Below, in pieces: positions 44,429 to 53,871 of a DNA stretch of 64,000 nt; within the stretch, counting starts at the first letter, position 1, and every line of letters starts with the position of its first letter. Position numbers and translations under genes: made by a program. Source of the DNA: Candidatus Rifleibacteriota bacterium. Its GTDB lineage: Bacteria > Riflebacteria > Ozemobacteria > Ozemobacterales > Ozemobacteraceae. The stretch covers positions 9,334 to 73,333 of the forward strand of contig JAKQQP010000533.1 of the NCBI GenBank assembly GCA_029564115.1, in the 5' to 3' direction. The notes beneath the pieces are model-generated. The model saw nothing but the letters and a program-made list of their open reading frames with translations. It ran no database searches and was not told the DNA's origin.

Positions 44429-47110
44429 ATGAAACGTTCAAGGCGACCACGTTTTTTGACCGGCTTTTGCGCCCCAATAATCGGGCTGACAACTATTTTT
44501 ATCCTGTTTTTATCTGCTGTCAACTGTTTTGCGGCCCAGTCGTCTTCGGGCTTGACACCAGTAAGACTGCAGCTCAAATGGAAGCATCAGTTTCAGTTCG
44601 CAGGTTATTATGCGGCAGTTAAAAAGGGGTTTTACCGTGAAGCCGGGCTCGATGTAACGCTGATCGAAGCCCCAGAGACTGGTGAACCAGCCCTGGAAGT
44701 AATTAAAGGGGAAGCCGAATTTGGCACTACAGGCCCTGATATACTTTTACAGAGGGCTTTTGGGCACCCGGTCGTCGCCCTTGCCGTATTTTTTCAACAT
44801 TCGCCAATGGTTCTGGTTGCCCGGAAAGATTCAGGTATCAACAGCCTTCACGATCTGGCCGGCAAAAAAGTCATGATAGAACCAGCCGCCGCCGAAATAG
44901 CCGCATACTTCAAGGCGGAAAGCCTGGCCACCGCCTCCATCACGATCCTGCCTCACTCGCATACCCACGAAGACTTCGTCAGCGGCAGAGTAGACGCGAT
45001 ATCGGCCTACAGCAGCGATGAGCTTTTCCCAATTGCCCAGAGCGGCTGCGAATTCATCACGTTTAACCCCAGGTCAGCCGGAGTAGACTTCTATGGTGAC
45101 CTGCTTTTCACGACTGAACAGCATATAAAAAACAACCCTCAACAGGTTGCAGCCTTTGTCGAAGCCTCAAAAAAAGGCTGGAGATATGCCCTCGCCCACC
45201 CCGAAGAAATAGTCGATCTGATTCTGACAGAATATTCACAACGCCACAGCCGCGAGCACCTGCTTTTTGAAGCTCACGAGACTCAGCGCCTGGTCTTTGC
45301 CGAAATCGTCGAAGTCGGCTACATGAACCCCGGGCGCTGGCGCTATATCGCCGACACCTACGCCAATCTCAACATGATACCGCGCAATTTCGACCTGACA
45401 GGCTTCGTTTACGACCCCGAACCAGAAATAGACTTTAAAAGACTTCTGAACCTTGCAGCCGTACTGCTTGTGGTCATCATCATAGTTTTCAATATATCAC
45501 TCTCACATCTGGTCAAAAAACGAACACTCCAGCTTTCCATTGCCAAAGAAGCGGCAGAAGCCGCCAACAAGGCCAAGTCGCAGTTCCTGGCCAACATGAG
45601 CCACGAGCTGCGCACACCGCTCAACGGGGTTATCGGCTTTACCGAACTGCTGGTCAACTCACCCCTGGAACAAACACAGCGCCAGTATGCCCAGAATGCG
45701 AACATCTCTGCCCATGCCCTGCTTGGCATCATCAACAACATTCTTGATTTTTCTAAAATAGAAGCAGGAAAAATAGACCTGGACACACTCAAAACAGACC
45801 TGATCAAACTGCTCGAGCAATCCATTTCGATCATCAGATGTCAGGCCGAAAAAAAACGACTTGAGCTGCTTCTCAATATTCCGCCAGAAACCCCCAGATA
45901 TATCTATATCGACCCGACGCGACTGGGGCAGATCATCATCAATCTCCTCGGTAACTCGGCAAAATTCACCGAAAGAGGCCAGATAGAACTGCGGGTCGAA
46001 TTTAAAGCCGGCTCTGATAACCGCGGGCAATTCAAATTCTTTGTCAGAGACACGGGAGTCGGCATTCTCGAACAAGACCGCCAGAACATATTCAAAGAGT
46101 TTACCCAGGCAGATAACTCAACCACCAGAAGATACGGCGGTACAGGCCTCGGCCTCTCAATTTCAAAGACCCTTGTCGAGAAAATGGGCGGAAGCATCGA
46201 TTTCGTTTCTGAGCAAGGCAATGGCAGTACATTCTTCTTCACTCTCGACTGCCGCTTCGAACACGGAGACCCGCCCAGAATCGAAGAATTGCAAAGCATC
46301 AGCAACCTGCTTCTGGTCGATGACAACGTTGACAACCTGATGATTCTGCAAAGAACTCTGCAAAGCTGGAACCTTGAATCTGAAACCGTAGAGTCGGGCA
46401 ATGAAGCGCTGGCACTACTTGACAGCGGTAAAAACTACGACGTCATCATCATCGATTACATGATGCCCGAAATGGATGGTATAGAAACGATCAGACAGAT
46501 CCGCAGCCGTTTTGAAGCCTCAACCGCAAAGCAACCGATCATTCTGCTCTACAGCTCAATCGATAACGCCAATATCCAGGAAGACTGCCAGAAACTGGAC
46601 GTCAACCTGAAGCTTGTCAAGCCCGTCAGAGCTGAAGCTTTGCTTGGCTGCCTCTGCCAGTTGAAAAACCAGGAAAAACCACGTCCAAAACAGATATTGC
46701 GCCCGGAAAAGCCCGCCAGTGAAGTAAAAAACAGTCCAAGAATCATGGTCGTCGAAGACGTAGCAATGAACAGAATTCTCGTCTGTGAGCTCATCAGGAA
46801 GCTCATCCCCGATGCGGTGGTTTTTGAGGCTTTAAACGGCAAAGAAGCCATCGAAACCTATATCAACGAAAAGGTAGATTTGATTTTCATGGATATTCAA
46901 ATGCCGGTACTCGATGGCTACGCTGCCAGCCGTGAAATCAGACGTATCGAAAGCGAAACCGGCAACAGAAGCCCGATCATTGCCCTGACTGCCAGTGCCG
47001 TCAAAGGCGAATACGAAAAGTGCATTCAGGCCGGCATGGATGAATTCATAACCAAGCCCGTAGACCCCCACAACTTCAACAGAATCTTCCAGAAATATCT
47101 TAAAAGATAA
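44429..47110 (+). CDS. Hybrid histidine kinase with NMT1/THI5-like periplasmic sensor
   Basis: 893 residues. The N-terminal signal-anchor region (1-35) is followed by an NMT1/THI5-like solute-binding domain (about 40-300): [39 protein letters not shown] and [14 protein letters not shown] membrane helix lies at about 338-355. Then come a HisKA domain with His392 in [15 protein letters not shown], a HATPase with [12 protein letters not shown] and GTGLGLSI, and two receiver domains with Asp residues in [13 protein letters not shown] and [14 protein letters not shown]. The NMT1 domain usually binds pyrimidine or related small ligands. The ATG at 44429 has AGGA upstream; an in-frame TTG lies at 44423. 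It may signal to the divergent HD-GYP regulator. Confidence 0.92.
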   Translation: MKRSRRPRFLTGFCAPIIGLTTIFILFLSAVNCFAAQSSSGLTPVRLQLKWKHQFQFAGYYAAVKKGFYREAGLDVTLIEAPETGEPALEVIKGEAEFGTTGPDILLQRAFGHPVVALAVFFQHSPMVLVARKDSGINSLHDLAGKKVMIEPAAAEIAAYFKAESLATASITILPHSHTHEDFVSGRVDAISAYSSDELFPIAQSGCEFITFNPRSAGVDFYGDLLFTTEQHIKNNPQQVAAFVEASKKGWRYALAHPEEIVDLILTEYSQRHSREHLLFEAHETQRLVFAEIVEVGYMNPGRWRYIADTYANLNMIPRNFDLTGFVYDPEPEIDFKRLLNLAAVLLVVIIIVFNISLSHLVKKRTLQLSIAKEAAEAANKAKSQFLANMSHELRTPLNGVIGFTELLVNSPLEQTQRQYAQNANISAHALLGIINNILDFSKIEAGKIDLDTLKTDLIKLLEQSISIIRCQAEKKRLELLLNIPPETPRYIYIDPTRLGQIIINLLGNSAKFTERGQIELRVEFKAGSDNRGQFKFFVRDTGVGILEQDRQNIFKEFTQADNSTTRRYGGTGLGLSISKTLVEKMGGSIDFVSEQGNGSTFFFTLDCRFEHGDPPRIEELQSISNLLLVDDNVDNLMILQRTLQSWNLESETVESGNEALALLDSGKNYDVIIIDYMMPEMDGIETIRQIRSRFEASTAKQPIILLYSSIDNANIQEDCQKLDVNLKLVKPVRAEALLGCLCQLKNQEKPRPKQILRPEKPASEVKNSPRIMVVEDVAMNRILVCELIRKLIPDAVVFEALNGKEAIETYINEKVDLIFMDIQMPVLDGYAASREIRRIESETGNRSPIIALTASAVKGEYEKCIQAGMDEFITKPVDPHNFNRIFQKYLKR

Positions 47111-47120
47111 GCAGATACAG

Positions 47121-47158
47121 ATCGCCCCCGACGCTCTAACGATAGCGCCGGGGGCGAT
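47121..47158. terminator. Intrinsic terminator
   Basis: ATCGCCCCCG at 47121-47130 pairs with CGGGGGCGAT at 47149-47158, with an inner GCT/AGC pair. T-rich TTTATTTTTTAT follows on the plus strand. It ends the hybrid kinase gene and faces the convergent gene at 47191. Confidence 0.85.
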
Positions 47159-47190
47159 TTATTTTTTATGCAGAAGCTTAGTTCGTTTTA

Positions 47191-47574
47191 TCAGAGACTG
47201 CCGTGAACCTGCAAAAATTTCACTCTTTCGTTCAGAGAAATTTCTACCTGATAACCAAGGTCTCTGTAGGTTCCCTTGCTGGCTTTGTAGGATTCAACCA
47301 CGGCTCTGGCGGCTTCAACTTCTTTGGCAGTTTCAATGCTGCTGATTTCGGTGGTGATGGTTTTCCAGGCTTCGCCCAGGCGTTTGTTCATTTCAGAAAA
47401 CATCGGGTTTGTCCAGGGCTTGGGCATACCGGGGTGCATCAAATGATTCAGATATTCGCCGGCGTAAGCTGCGGTATCCATAGCTTTCGACAAATTAGAG
47501 GTGTTGAGAGCAAAAGAAGGAAGAGTCATTACCACGAGCAGAGCCACAAGAACCAGACGGACAACTTTATTCAT
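47191..47574 (-). CDS. Small secreted protein of unknown function
   Basis: 127 residues with a signal peptide (1-22). The mature part is mainly helical with no Cys and no known motif. A good AGGAG lies seven bases upstream of the ATG. It is convergent with the hybrid kinase and has its own terminator hairpin in common. Confidence 0.75.
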   Translation of the reverse strand: MNKVVRLVLVALLVVMTLPSFALNTSNLSKAMDTAAYAGEYLNHLMHPGMPKPWTNPMFSEMNKRLGEAWKTITTEISSIETAKEVEAARAVVESYKASKGTYRDLGYQVEISLNERVKFLQVHGSL

Positions 47575-47865
47575 TTATTCATCTCCTGATATTTTTTATC
47601 TGACGCCCTCGCTTAAGCAAAAGACGTGCCAACTGCAAAACTCTGCAGACATGCCTTTCTTCGCAAAAAACCAATAAACAGCTGTTAATTTTTCAACAGT
47701 GCATGCCATTTTTTTCAGCATCAACGGGCAACTTAAAACATCGACGCAGCCGCAAGCTTCACCACAAAACGGCCAGCTCAAATTTTACGTATTGACTTTA
47801 TAGACAAACTAACATAAAATCTACTTATAAATAAATTTTTAATAAAAAATCTACAGAATTAACTT
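47575..47865. other. AT-rich intergenic region
   Basis: About 290 bases without a supported gene. The last 100 are A/T-rich. A TTGACT at 47791 is a possible -35 for the regulator gene, but I see no clear -10 partner. Confidence 0.3.
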
Positions 47866-48627
47866 ATGAAACACAACATCGACTTTCTCGAGCTTCCGTT
47901 AAATGTGATTAAACAAGGCTATACAGAAGACACTAACTCACTTACCTGCCTGATTTGCGGGCGCGAAATCGAAAAAGGCAGAATATACAAAGAGGGCGAC
48001 AATCTTTATGAAGCCGGCTATTTCATGAAAGTGCACATCGGCCGCAATCATGGCTCGATATTTCATTACCTGCTCGGGCTCGACAAAAAACTGACCGGGC
48101 TTTCAGAACACCAATGCGAGCTTCTCAAACGTTTCTACGCCGGCATCTCTGATCAGCAGATTCAAAAAGAGCTTCAGATCGGCAGCGTCTCGACAATCAG
48201 AAACCACCGTTTCGCCCTGAAAGAAAAAGAAAGGCAGGCCAGAATATTTATGACCATCATGGAACTGATGAAAGAAAACGAAACCTCACGCCCCCGCTAC
48301 GTACAGCCTCACGCAACCGCAACCATGATCGATGACCGCTACAAAATAACTCAGGACGAAAACGCAAAGCTCCTGAAAAAATACTTTCCCGATGGTCTCG
48401 ACGGTTGCCTCACAACCTTTGCCCTCAAAGAAAAAAGCAAACTCGTGGTTTTGCGACATATCGCCTCAAAGATAGAACCCGGACGTATCTACACTGAAAA
48501 AGAAATTAACGGAATCTTAACCGCCATCTATCACGACCACGTCACCATCAGACGTTACCTCATCGAATACGGTTTTCTCGATCGCAAACCAGACTGCAGC
48601 GCCTACTGGCTGCGCAGCAAAGACTGA
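47866..48627 (+). CDS. DUF2087-type DNA-binding regulator with LuxR-like HTH
   Basis: 253 residues. An N-terminal Cys/His segment (CLICGREIEKG and later VHIGRNHGS) looks like a single zinc finger or zinc ribbon. A LuxR-like helix-turn-helix follows (LSEHQCELLKRFYAGISDQQ ... STIRNHRF). The C-terminal half is a DUF2087 domain: KYFPDGLDGCLTTFALKEKS and TEKEINGILTAIYHDHVTIR, ending in YGFLDRKPDCSAYWL. DUF2087 is a winged-helix-like domain of regulators. No clear ribosome site precedes the ATG; the leader is A/T-rich. It is next to, and convergent with, the sulfite reductase operon, which it might regulate, but that is only context. Confidence 0.8.
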   Translation: MKHNIDFLELPLNVIKQGYTEDTNSLTCLICGREIEKGRIYKEGDNLYEAGYFMKVHIGRNHGSIFHYLLGLDKKLTGLSEHQCELLKRFYAGISDQQIQKELQIGSVSTIRNHRFALKEKERQARIFMTIMELMKENETSRPRYVQPHATATMIDDRYKITQDENAKLLKKYFPDGLDGCLTTFALKEKSKLVVLRHIASKIEPGRIYTEKEINGILTAIYHDHVTIRRYLIEYGFLDRKPDCSAYWLRSKD

Positions 48628-48636
48628 ACCGGCGGG

Positions 48637-49608
48637 TCAAATACGCGCCACAGCAAGAAACACCGCGTGCAGACTCGTAATGACCGTTACAAAGGCTGCA
48701 CGCGCTTTTTCTGCGCTGAGCAAAGGCAGTCGGTAACCGATCTGACCAGAATGACACAGCGCAACACAATCGCCACAAAGCGTGCATGAGTTTCCAACCC
48801 GTCTGGCCAGAATATTTTCGCGACTCAACGCCTCGTAACGGCAGACTTTCTGGCATTGCATGCAACCGCTGCAGCCGGTCGCGATTCTCATTCGCCACGG
48901 CGAAATTTTGCCGAGCCAGTTAGCAAGCAACCCTATTGGGCAAAAGCTTGTACAATGAACCATTGTCCCAAGCTTTCTCGACAACCCAAGCATCACAGCA
49001 ACGCCGGTCAGCCCGAAAATACCGGCAAAGAGAAGGGCTGTCGCGGTTGCCACATTCAGAGCCCTCAACAACAGTGTAACGACAACTACCACCATCAGCA
49101 TGGCGATTCTGGCGCGTCGCCACCAGACAGGCAGCTCACCGATCGTGTTTCTGCTTCTGCTGCAAAGGTCATCCCAGGCTCCGATGTAACAAAGGTGACT
49201 GCACCAGGCCGGGCCCGCAACGAGTACAGTCGCGGTAAAAAGAATCAGCATAAAAAAATCACCGCCGCGATACAGGGGGCCGGCAATGATAAGAGCCGGA
49301 ATCGGTAGATGCAGCTTGCCGGTCATCAGCATCTTTTCGAACCCGGCAAGCCCCATAACGAGCTGAGCGAAAAAAACTAACGAAAACAGCAACCAGATGC
49401 GCGGCCTCAGTCTGAGAGCATTATTTGCCTCAGAAAATTTGAACGCCAGCCAGCCGGCGTAAATGGTAAAAAACACCACCTGCAGCCAGCCTGCCCCCTG
49501 CCAGAATCTTTCGGCAAGCAACAGGGGTCTTGCTGGAACAACCTGTATTACCAGCAGAAGTACCCCGGTCAGCAGCGATGCCGCAACGGCGTTGAATCTT
49601 GCGCTCAT
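48637..49608 (-). CDS. Membrane-bound polyferredoxin (NapH/CcoG-like)
   Basis: 323 residues. Seven or so membrane helices alternate with Cys motifs: WCSHLCYIG, HCTSFCPIG, and two C-terminal ferredoxin 4Fe-4S motifs, CSGCMQCQKVC and CTLCGDCVALCHSG. This is the NapH/NosR/FixG-like architecture, which moves electrons between the quinone pool and soluble or periplasmic redox proteins. It overlaps the FNT gene by four bases and closes the asr operon. Here it might pass electrons toward the sulfite reductase, an inference from position. Confidence 0.83.
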   Translation of the reverse strand: MSARFNAVAASLLTGVLLLVIQVVPARPLLLAERFWQGAGWLQVVFFTIYAGWLAFKFSEANNALRLRPRIWLLFSLVFFAQLVMGLAGFEKMLMTGKLHLPIPALIIAGPLYRGGDFFMLILFTATVLVAGPAWCSHLCYIGAWDDLCSRSRNTIGELPVWWRRARIAMLMVVVVVTLLLRALNVATATALLFAGIFGLTGVAVMLGLSRKLGTMVHCTSFCPIGLLANWLGKISPWRMRIATGCSGCMQCQKVCRYEALSRENILARRVGNSCTLCGDCVALCHSGQIGYRLPLLSAEKARAAFVTVITSLHAVFLAVARI

Positions 49609-50372
49609 GCGCGATTTTCGCGTCCCGCCAGGTAATAGCCTCCGCCAAGAATAATGGCGCCACCGAGCAGATTGCCAAGACCGACAACCCCAAGGTTATA
49701 AAAATAGCCGGCCAGCGTTACATCGCCACCGGGCGCGGCAAGCAGCCCGATAGTCAGCACCGTCATATTGGCGATACTGTGCTCAAAGCCGCTGGTGATA
49801 AAGGCGAACAGACACCACCAGATCATAACCAGTTTTGCAGTTTCTTCTTTGAGTTTCAGGCCGCACAAAACAGCCAGACAAACGAGAATATTACACAAAA
49901 ATCCCTGAAAGAACAGACTGACAAACGGAGCGGTCATTTTAGCCGCCGAAACCGATGCGGTGAAAGCGGCAGTGGCACCTGTCGCCCGGCCGGCCAGAAA
50001 AAACAGAACCGACACGAGAATACTGCCGGCCCAGTTCCCGAACCATGACCAGAGCCAGATTCGCCCGGTATCAGACCACCTGACTTTGCCGTCGAGACTG
50101 GCGGCACTCATGATCATGTTATTGCCGGTAAAAAGCTCAGAACCGGCCATTATGACCAGACTCAGAGCTATACCAAAGCTGGCGCCCATCAAAGTTTTCT
50201 GCAGCGGCTCAGAGGCCATCTGCCCGCCGATCGTCAGAATCAGAATGATGCCCAGCCCGACATACAGGCCGGCAAGCATCGAAAGAACGAAATAACGCAA
50301 TCGGCCACCGTTAAGCAGCTCGACTTTCGCTGTCGCCAGCGCACTCATTTTTGCAAGCGTTTCCTGGTGCAT
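49605..50372 (-). CDS. Formate/nitrite transporter (FNT) family channel, probably hydrosulfide channel
   Basis: 255 residues with six membrane helices and the FNT fold (TLMGASFGIALSLVIMAGSE and NILVCLAVLCGLK, then GFEHSIANMT, the conserved His-containing pore segment). Family members carry formate, nitrite or hydrosulfide. In Clostridioides difficile an FNT member next to asrABC was shown to be a hydrosulfide channel, so export of the HS- product is the best guess here. It overlaps the NapH-like gene (four bases) and follows asrC by 12 bases. Confidence 0.88.
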   Translation of the reverse strand: MHQETLAKMSALATAKVELLNGGRLRYFVLSMLAGLYVGLGIILILTIGGQMASEPLQKTLMGASFGIALSLVIMAGSELFTGNNMIMSAASLDGKVRWSDTGRIWLWSWFGNWAGSILVSVLFFLAGRATGATAAFTASVSAAKMTAPFVSLFFQGFLCNILVCLAVLCGLKLKEETAKLVMIWWCLFAFITSGFEHSIANMTVLTIGLLAAPGGDVTLAGYFYNLGVVGLGNLLGGAIILGGGYYLAGRENRA

Positions 50373-50384
50373 GCTCTGCCTTTC

Positions 50385-51389
50385 TTATTTGGGTGACTTC
50401 AGGTTTGCGTCATTCATGGTGTTGTAACCGGGCCACTGTATCGTTTTGGCAATGCGGGCCTCAGGGTTCAACACCACACCTGCGAGAACTTCATCTCTGA
50501 AGACGTTGAAACCGGTGCGATCGACGATGTAGCCAATATGTTCTTTGGGCAGACAACGCAGAATATAACGATCGACATAAGCCATCGTATTGGCAATGAC
50601 CTTAGTGACGACTTCTTCGGTGACGCGGTCAAGAAATGGCATCGCCAGTCTTGGGTTCTTTTTGCCGGTTCTGCCCATGATCAACAGGCGATAGAACTTG
50701 CCGGGTTTTCTTGTCCAGGCTGAGGTTGGACAGGCAAGCACACACTCGCCACAACCGATACAGCGTCTGTCATCGCGCAACACCTTGTTGCCGTTCATCT
50801 GCAGGGCTCCGGTGACTTTGCGCTGACAAGCCTTAACACAGGCCTCGCAACCGATGCACTGGTCATACTCGTATTCGGGGATACACATGCCGATAACGCC
50901 GAAATCCTGCATGTGGGCTTTGATGCAATCATTTGGGCAACCTGTGATGGCAATCTTGGTATGAAAATCGTTCGGGTAGACAACCGCTTCAATACGCTGG
51001 GCCAGCCCGGTTGTGTCGGTGTTGGCGAAGGGGCAGACGCGATTGCCGATGCAGGCCGAAATATTGCGCATACCGGCGGCAGGGTAACCGGCTGCCAGAT
51101 TTTCGATAACTACGCCGTTGTCGATCTGAAATTCTTTGATCAGATTCTGCAGGGCAATGTTAACTTCAGCCATTTTTTCGAACGGAATATTCGGTATTTC
51201 GAAGCCCTGGCGTGTCGTGATATGCAGATTGCCATCGCCGAATTTTTCGGCAATTTTGGCGATTTCGGCAATCTGTGCCGCATTCAGATGCCCACCCGGC
51301 ACTCTTATTCTGATTGCGGTATGGTTGCGACGTTTGGTAATACGAAAAGCGTTTTTGGCGACTTTTTTGCGATTCAAATCAAGTGACAT
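50385..51389 (-). CDS. asrC: Anaerobic sulfite reductase subunit C (siroheme/4Fe-4S)
   Basis: 334 residues. The siroheme-iron-sulfur site is given by NISACIGNRVCPFANTDTT and AITGCPNDCIKAHM, the Cys pairs that hold the coupled cluster. Two further ferredoxin motifs, QCIGCEACVKACQRKV and RCIGCGECVLACPTSAW, sit in the ferredoxin insert. This is the catalytic subunit that reduces sulfite to sulfide by six electrons. I use the ATG at 51389, preceded by AAGGGGGGG, and 11 bases after the asrB stop; a frame extending to 51503 lies within asrB and is not coding. Confidence 0.92.
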   Translation of the reverse strand: MSLDLNRKKVAKNAFRITKRRNHTAIRIRVPGGHLNAAQIAEIAKIAEKFGDGNLHITTRQGFEIPNIPFEKMAEVNIALQNLIKEFQIDNGVVIENLAAGYPAAGMRNISACIGNRVCPFANTDTTGLAQRIEAVVYPNDFHTKIAITGCPNDCIKAHMQDFGVIGMCIPEYEYDQCIGCEACVKACQRKVTGALQMNGNKVLRDDRRCIGCGECVLACPTSAWTRKPGKFYRLLIMGRTGKKNPRLAMPFLDRVTEEVVTKVIANTMAYVDRYILRCLPKEHIGYIVDRTGFNVFRDEVLAGVVLNPEARIAKTIQWPGYNTMNDANLKSPK

Positions 51390-51400
51390 GCAGCCCCCCC

Positions 51401-52192
51401 TTAATCGATGAGAGTCGCAGCGTGCGACAGGTTCATTACCGGCCCTTCGACACAGACATAAGTCGAGTCGATTTTGCAGTGGCCGCATTTGCCAAGCCCG
51501 CATGACATAAGGCGTTCGAACGAAACCCAGATATCTTCGGTTTCAATACCAAGCAGCCTGAATTCGGCAGTACTGAACTTCATCATTACCGGCGGGCCAA
51601 CGACAACAACCTGGTATTCATCTGTCAGATCGAGCTGCAGACGTTTGATGTGCTCGGTAACCAGGCCGGTTGCGCCATCCCAGCCTTCCTGGGGTTTATC
51701 GATGGTCAGAGTCAAGTCGCATTTTTTTTGCCATTCTTTTATTTCGTCGCCAAAAAGAATGCTTTCTTTCGACTTGAAGCCAAGAATGAGTCGCAAAGAC
51801 TTAACCGGTAGTGATCCGGCCACAATCTGACTGATAAGAGGTCGAACCGGCGCGACCCCAGAACCACCGGCAACGATGATCAGATTACTGTCACGAAACT
51901 TCTCGATCGGAAAGCCGACTCCGTAGGGGCCTCGAATAAAAAGGTTATCACCCACCCGCAGGTTCTGAATGGCGCCAGTCAAGCGCCCTACAGCACGAAT
52001 AGTGAACTGCAGCCAGTCTTTGCCATAATTACTGATCGAAATTGGCGCTTCACCGATCTTCGGTAAAGAAACCTGAAAAAACTGCCCCGGAGTCATTTCT
52101 GGCGCAGCGTTTACAGTCATCGTAAATTCACAATCGCTCTCATGAACGATGCGAAGAATTTTTACAGGAAAAGGCAGATAAGGATTGGTCAT
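51401..52192 (-). CDS. asrB: Anaerobic sulfite reductase subunit B (FAD/NAD(P)H and 2Fe-2S)
   Basis: 263 residues. The ferredoxin reductase fold shows the FAD site (SISNYGKDWLQFTIRAVG), NAD(P)H site (IIVAGGSGVAPVRPLI) and a C-terminal 2Fe-2S motif (CGLGKCGHCKIDSTYVC). It accepts electrons from NADH and passes them to AsrA and AsrC. It overlaps asrA by four bases (ATGA type), so the genes are translationally coupled. Confidence 0.94.
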   Translation of the reverse strand: MTNPYLPFPVKILRIVHESDCEFTMTVNAAPEMTPGQFFQVSLPKIGEAPISISNYGKDWLQFTIRAVGRLTGAIQNLRVGDNLFIRGPYGVGFPIEKFRDSNLIIVAGGSGVAPVRPLISQIVAGSLPVKSLRLILGFKSKESILFGDEIKEWQKKCDLTLTIDKPQEGWDGATGLVTEHIKRLQLDLTDEYQVVVVGPPVMMKFSTAEFRLLGIETEDIWVSFERLMSCGLGKCGHCKIDSTYVCVEGPVMNLSHAATLID

Positions 52193-53244
52193 TTTTCGCT
52201 ACCGCCTTTCAGCTGGTCGTTCAGCTTGTTGATGCAATTTGAAAATGAGATATATTCGGGGCAAACATCGTCGCAACGTCCGCAGCCCACGCACATATCA
52301 AAGCCGAAACGTTTGCGAAAGTCGTAAATCTTGTGAAAAGTTTTGAAACGCATGCGCTCACCTTTGTTCTTGCGAAACGAATGCCCGCCGGCCATATCGC
52401 TGAAGCCATCGAGATGGCAGCCATCCCAGACGCGCCGGCGTTCGCCGCATTGACGACTGTCTGCATAAAAAAGGTCGACAGTGCTGAAGCAGCTGCAGGT
52501 CACACAGGAAGTATTGCAACGACCACAGGCAATGCAGCGGCTGTCGTATTCTTCCCAGAATTTGTGGTTGAACATTTCGATCGGCATGGTTTCAACAGTT
52601 GGCAGAGCGACCTTCTTGTCATTTGCTTCCACGAATTCGGGCGAAAAATTGCAGTTGATACCGGTCTGAGCAAAAATACCAGCAAAACGCCCGTCTTTTA
52701 CCTGAGCCTTGACACCTGAGCCTTCGAAACGCAGAGCCACGGCATAGTTATCGCTGCGATTCGATTGCATCGAAACGCAAAAACAATTCTCGAATGTTTC
52801 CCGGCATTCGATCATGAAAAAGTGCAGACGACGGCGGCGGCGCTCATAATAAGGGTCTACCCTGTCGCCGTTTTCGAGAAACATTTTGTCAAGCCGCGCA
52901 AACCCGTTGATATCGCACGGGCGCAACAAAACGACAACCTCGCCATCCTCTTTGAGAGCCGGTTCAGAGAACTCGTTCTCGTTGAAATGAAAAATGGTTT
53001 CATCAGCCGGGAATACCAAAGCCTTTGGCGAAAGACTGCTCTTCTCGCTCAGCTCAAGATCGGCAAAAGAATCGAGGGGCGCGTATTTGATCAGGTCGGT
53101 ATCAGAAAAACGCCCCTTGCCTTTGAATCTTTTAGGGCCGTAAATGCGATAATTTTTGGCCAGTTCAGAAAAAACCAGATTAAACCCCTCAGAGTCATAT
53201 GAAAAAGACTGCATAGTCAAATTGTTCTGCTCCTCTGTTGTCAC
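52189..53244 (-). CDS. asrA: Anaerobic sulfite reductase subunit A (ferredoxin-like)
   Basis: 351 residues with two clusters of Cys: CIACGRCNTSCVTCSCF and CVGCGRCDDVCPEYISF. These are the two 4Fe-4S sites of the AsrA/HydB-type electron transfer subunit. It shuttles electrons between AsrB and AsrC. It overlaps the ferritin-like gene upstream by four bases and asrB downstream by four bases. Confidence 0.93.
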   Translation of the reverse strand: MTTEEQNNLTMQSFSYDSEGFNLVFSELAKNYRIYGPKRFKGKGRFSDTDLIKYAPLDSFADLELSEKSSLSPKALVFPADETIFHFNENEFSEPALKEDGEVVVLLRPCDINGFARLDKMFLENGDRVDPYYERRRRRLHFFMIECRETFENCFCVSMQSNRSDNYAVALRFEGSGVKAQVKDGRFAGIFAQTGINCNFSPEFVEANDKKVALPTVETMPIEMFNHKFWEEYDSRCIACGRCNTSCVTCSCFSTVDLFYADSRQCGERRRVWDGCHLDGFSDMAGGHSFRKNKGERMRFKTFHKIYDFRKRFGFDMCVGCGRCDDVCPEYISFSNCINKLNDQLKGGSEK

Positions 53245-53726
53245 TTGTTGAGATTGCGCCAGGCCAGAAGAGCGTCGCTCAAAGCCTTGAAATGGGAAAT
53301 TTCTTCGCCGATGAGACGGTCGATGTCAGCTGCAGGCATGCCTTCTAACAGGCTGTATTTAACTGAACTATAAAAGAAAACAGAATTTTTCTCGATCAGC
53401 ATTGCCTTTTCAAGGATTTCCGGGTAGGTATCGCCCTTTTCGATCTGGCATTCAGTAGAAATAATACGATCAGAGGTTAATGCCTGCAGATAAGCTTCGC
53501 CTTCTTCGTTTTTCTCTGTGGGTATCTGTTGTGACTTCTTTTCAAATTCAGCCAGAATGTTGGCAAAATAGCGAGCATGACCGGTTTCCATTTCTGCAAG
53601 CCGTTTCAACAGTTCTTTTTCTTTGCCGGTCGAAGTAGAAGCCGCATCGGCATAAAATCGGGCGCCACGTTCTTCAAGCATTATCGCAGCATTCAATACG
53701 TCAGCCGTATCCAATATATTTTGCAT
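53241..53726 (-). CDS. Rubrerythrin-like diiron protein heading the asr operon
   Basis: 161 residues, four-helix ferritin-like fold. Two ExxH motifs (EMETGHARYF and EEISHFKAL) and matching Glu residues (ERGARFYADAA, IEKNSVFFYSSV) form a carboxylate-bridged diiron site. It lacks the C-terminal rubredoxin domain of classical rubrerythrin. Likely role is peroxide or oxygen protection of the iron-sulfur-rich Asr proteins. GGAGGT lies seven bases before the ATG at 53726, which fixes the start; the longer frame has no such site. Confidence 0.88.
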   Translation of the reverse strand: MQNILDTADVLNAAIMLEERGARFYADAASTSTGKEKELLKRLAEMETGHARYFANILAEFEKKSQQIPTEKNEEGEAYLQALTSDRIISTECQIEKGDTYPEILEKAMLIEKNSVFFYSSVKYSLLEGMPAADIDRLIGEEISHFKALSDALLAWRNLNK

Positions 53727-53871
53727 GTTTACCTCCGGTCGAATTAAGGGGTTGATAGCAGACAGATAAAATCTGTGCATGTACCTTAGACCTTTCGCAA
53801 GAGAAAAAAAAAAAATAAAACTTCACACAAAAAACTGCAGTATAATCTTCATAATTCGAAGGAGAAACTCC

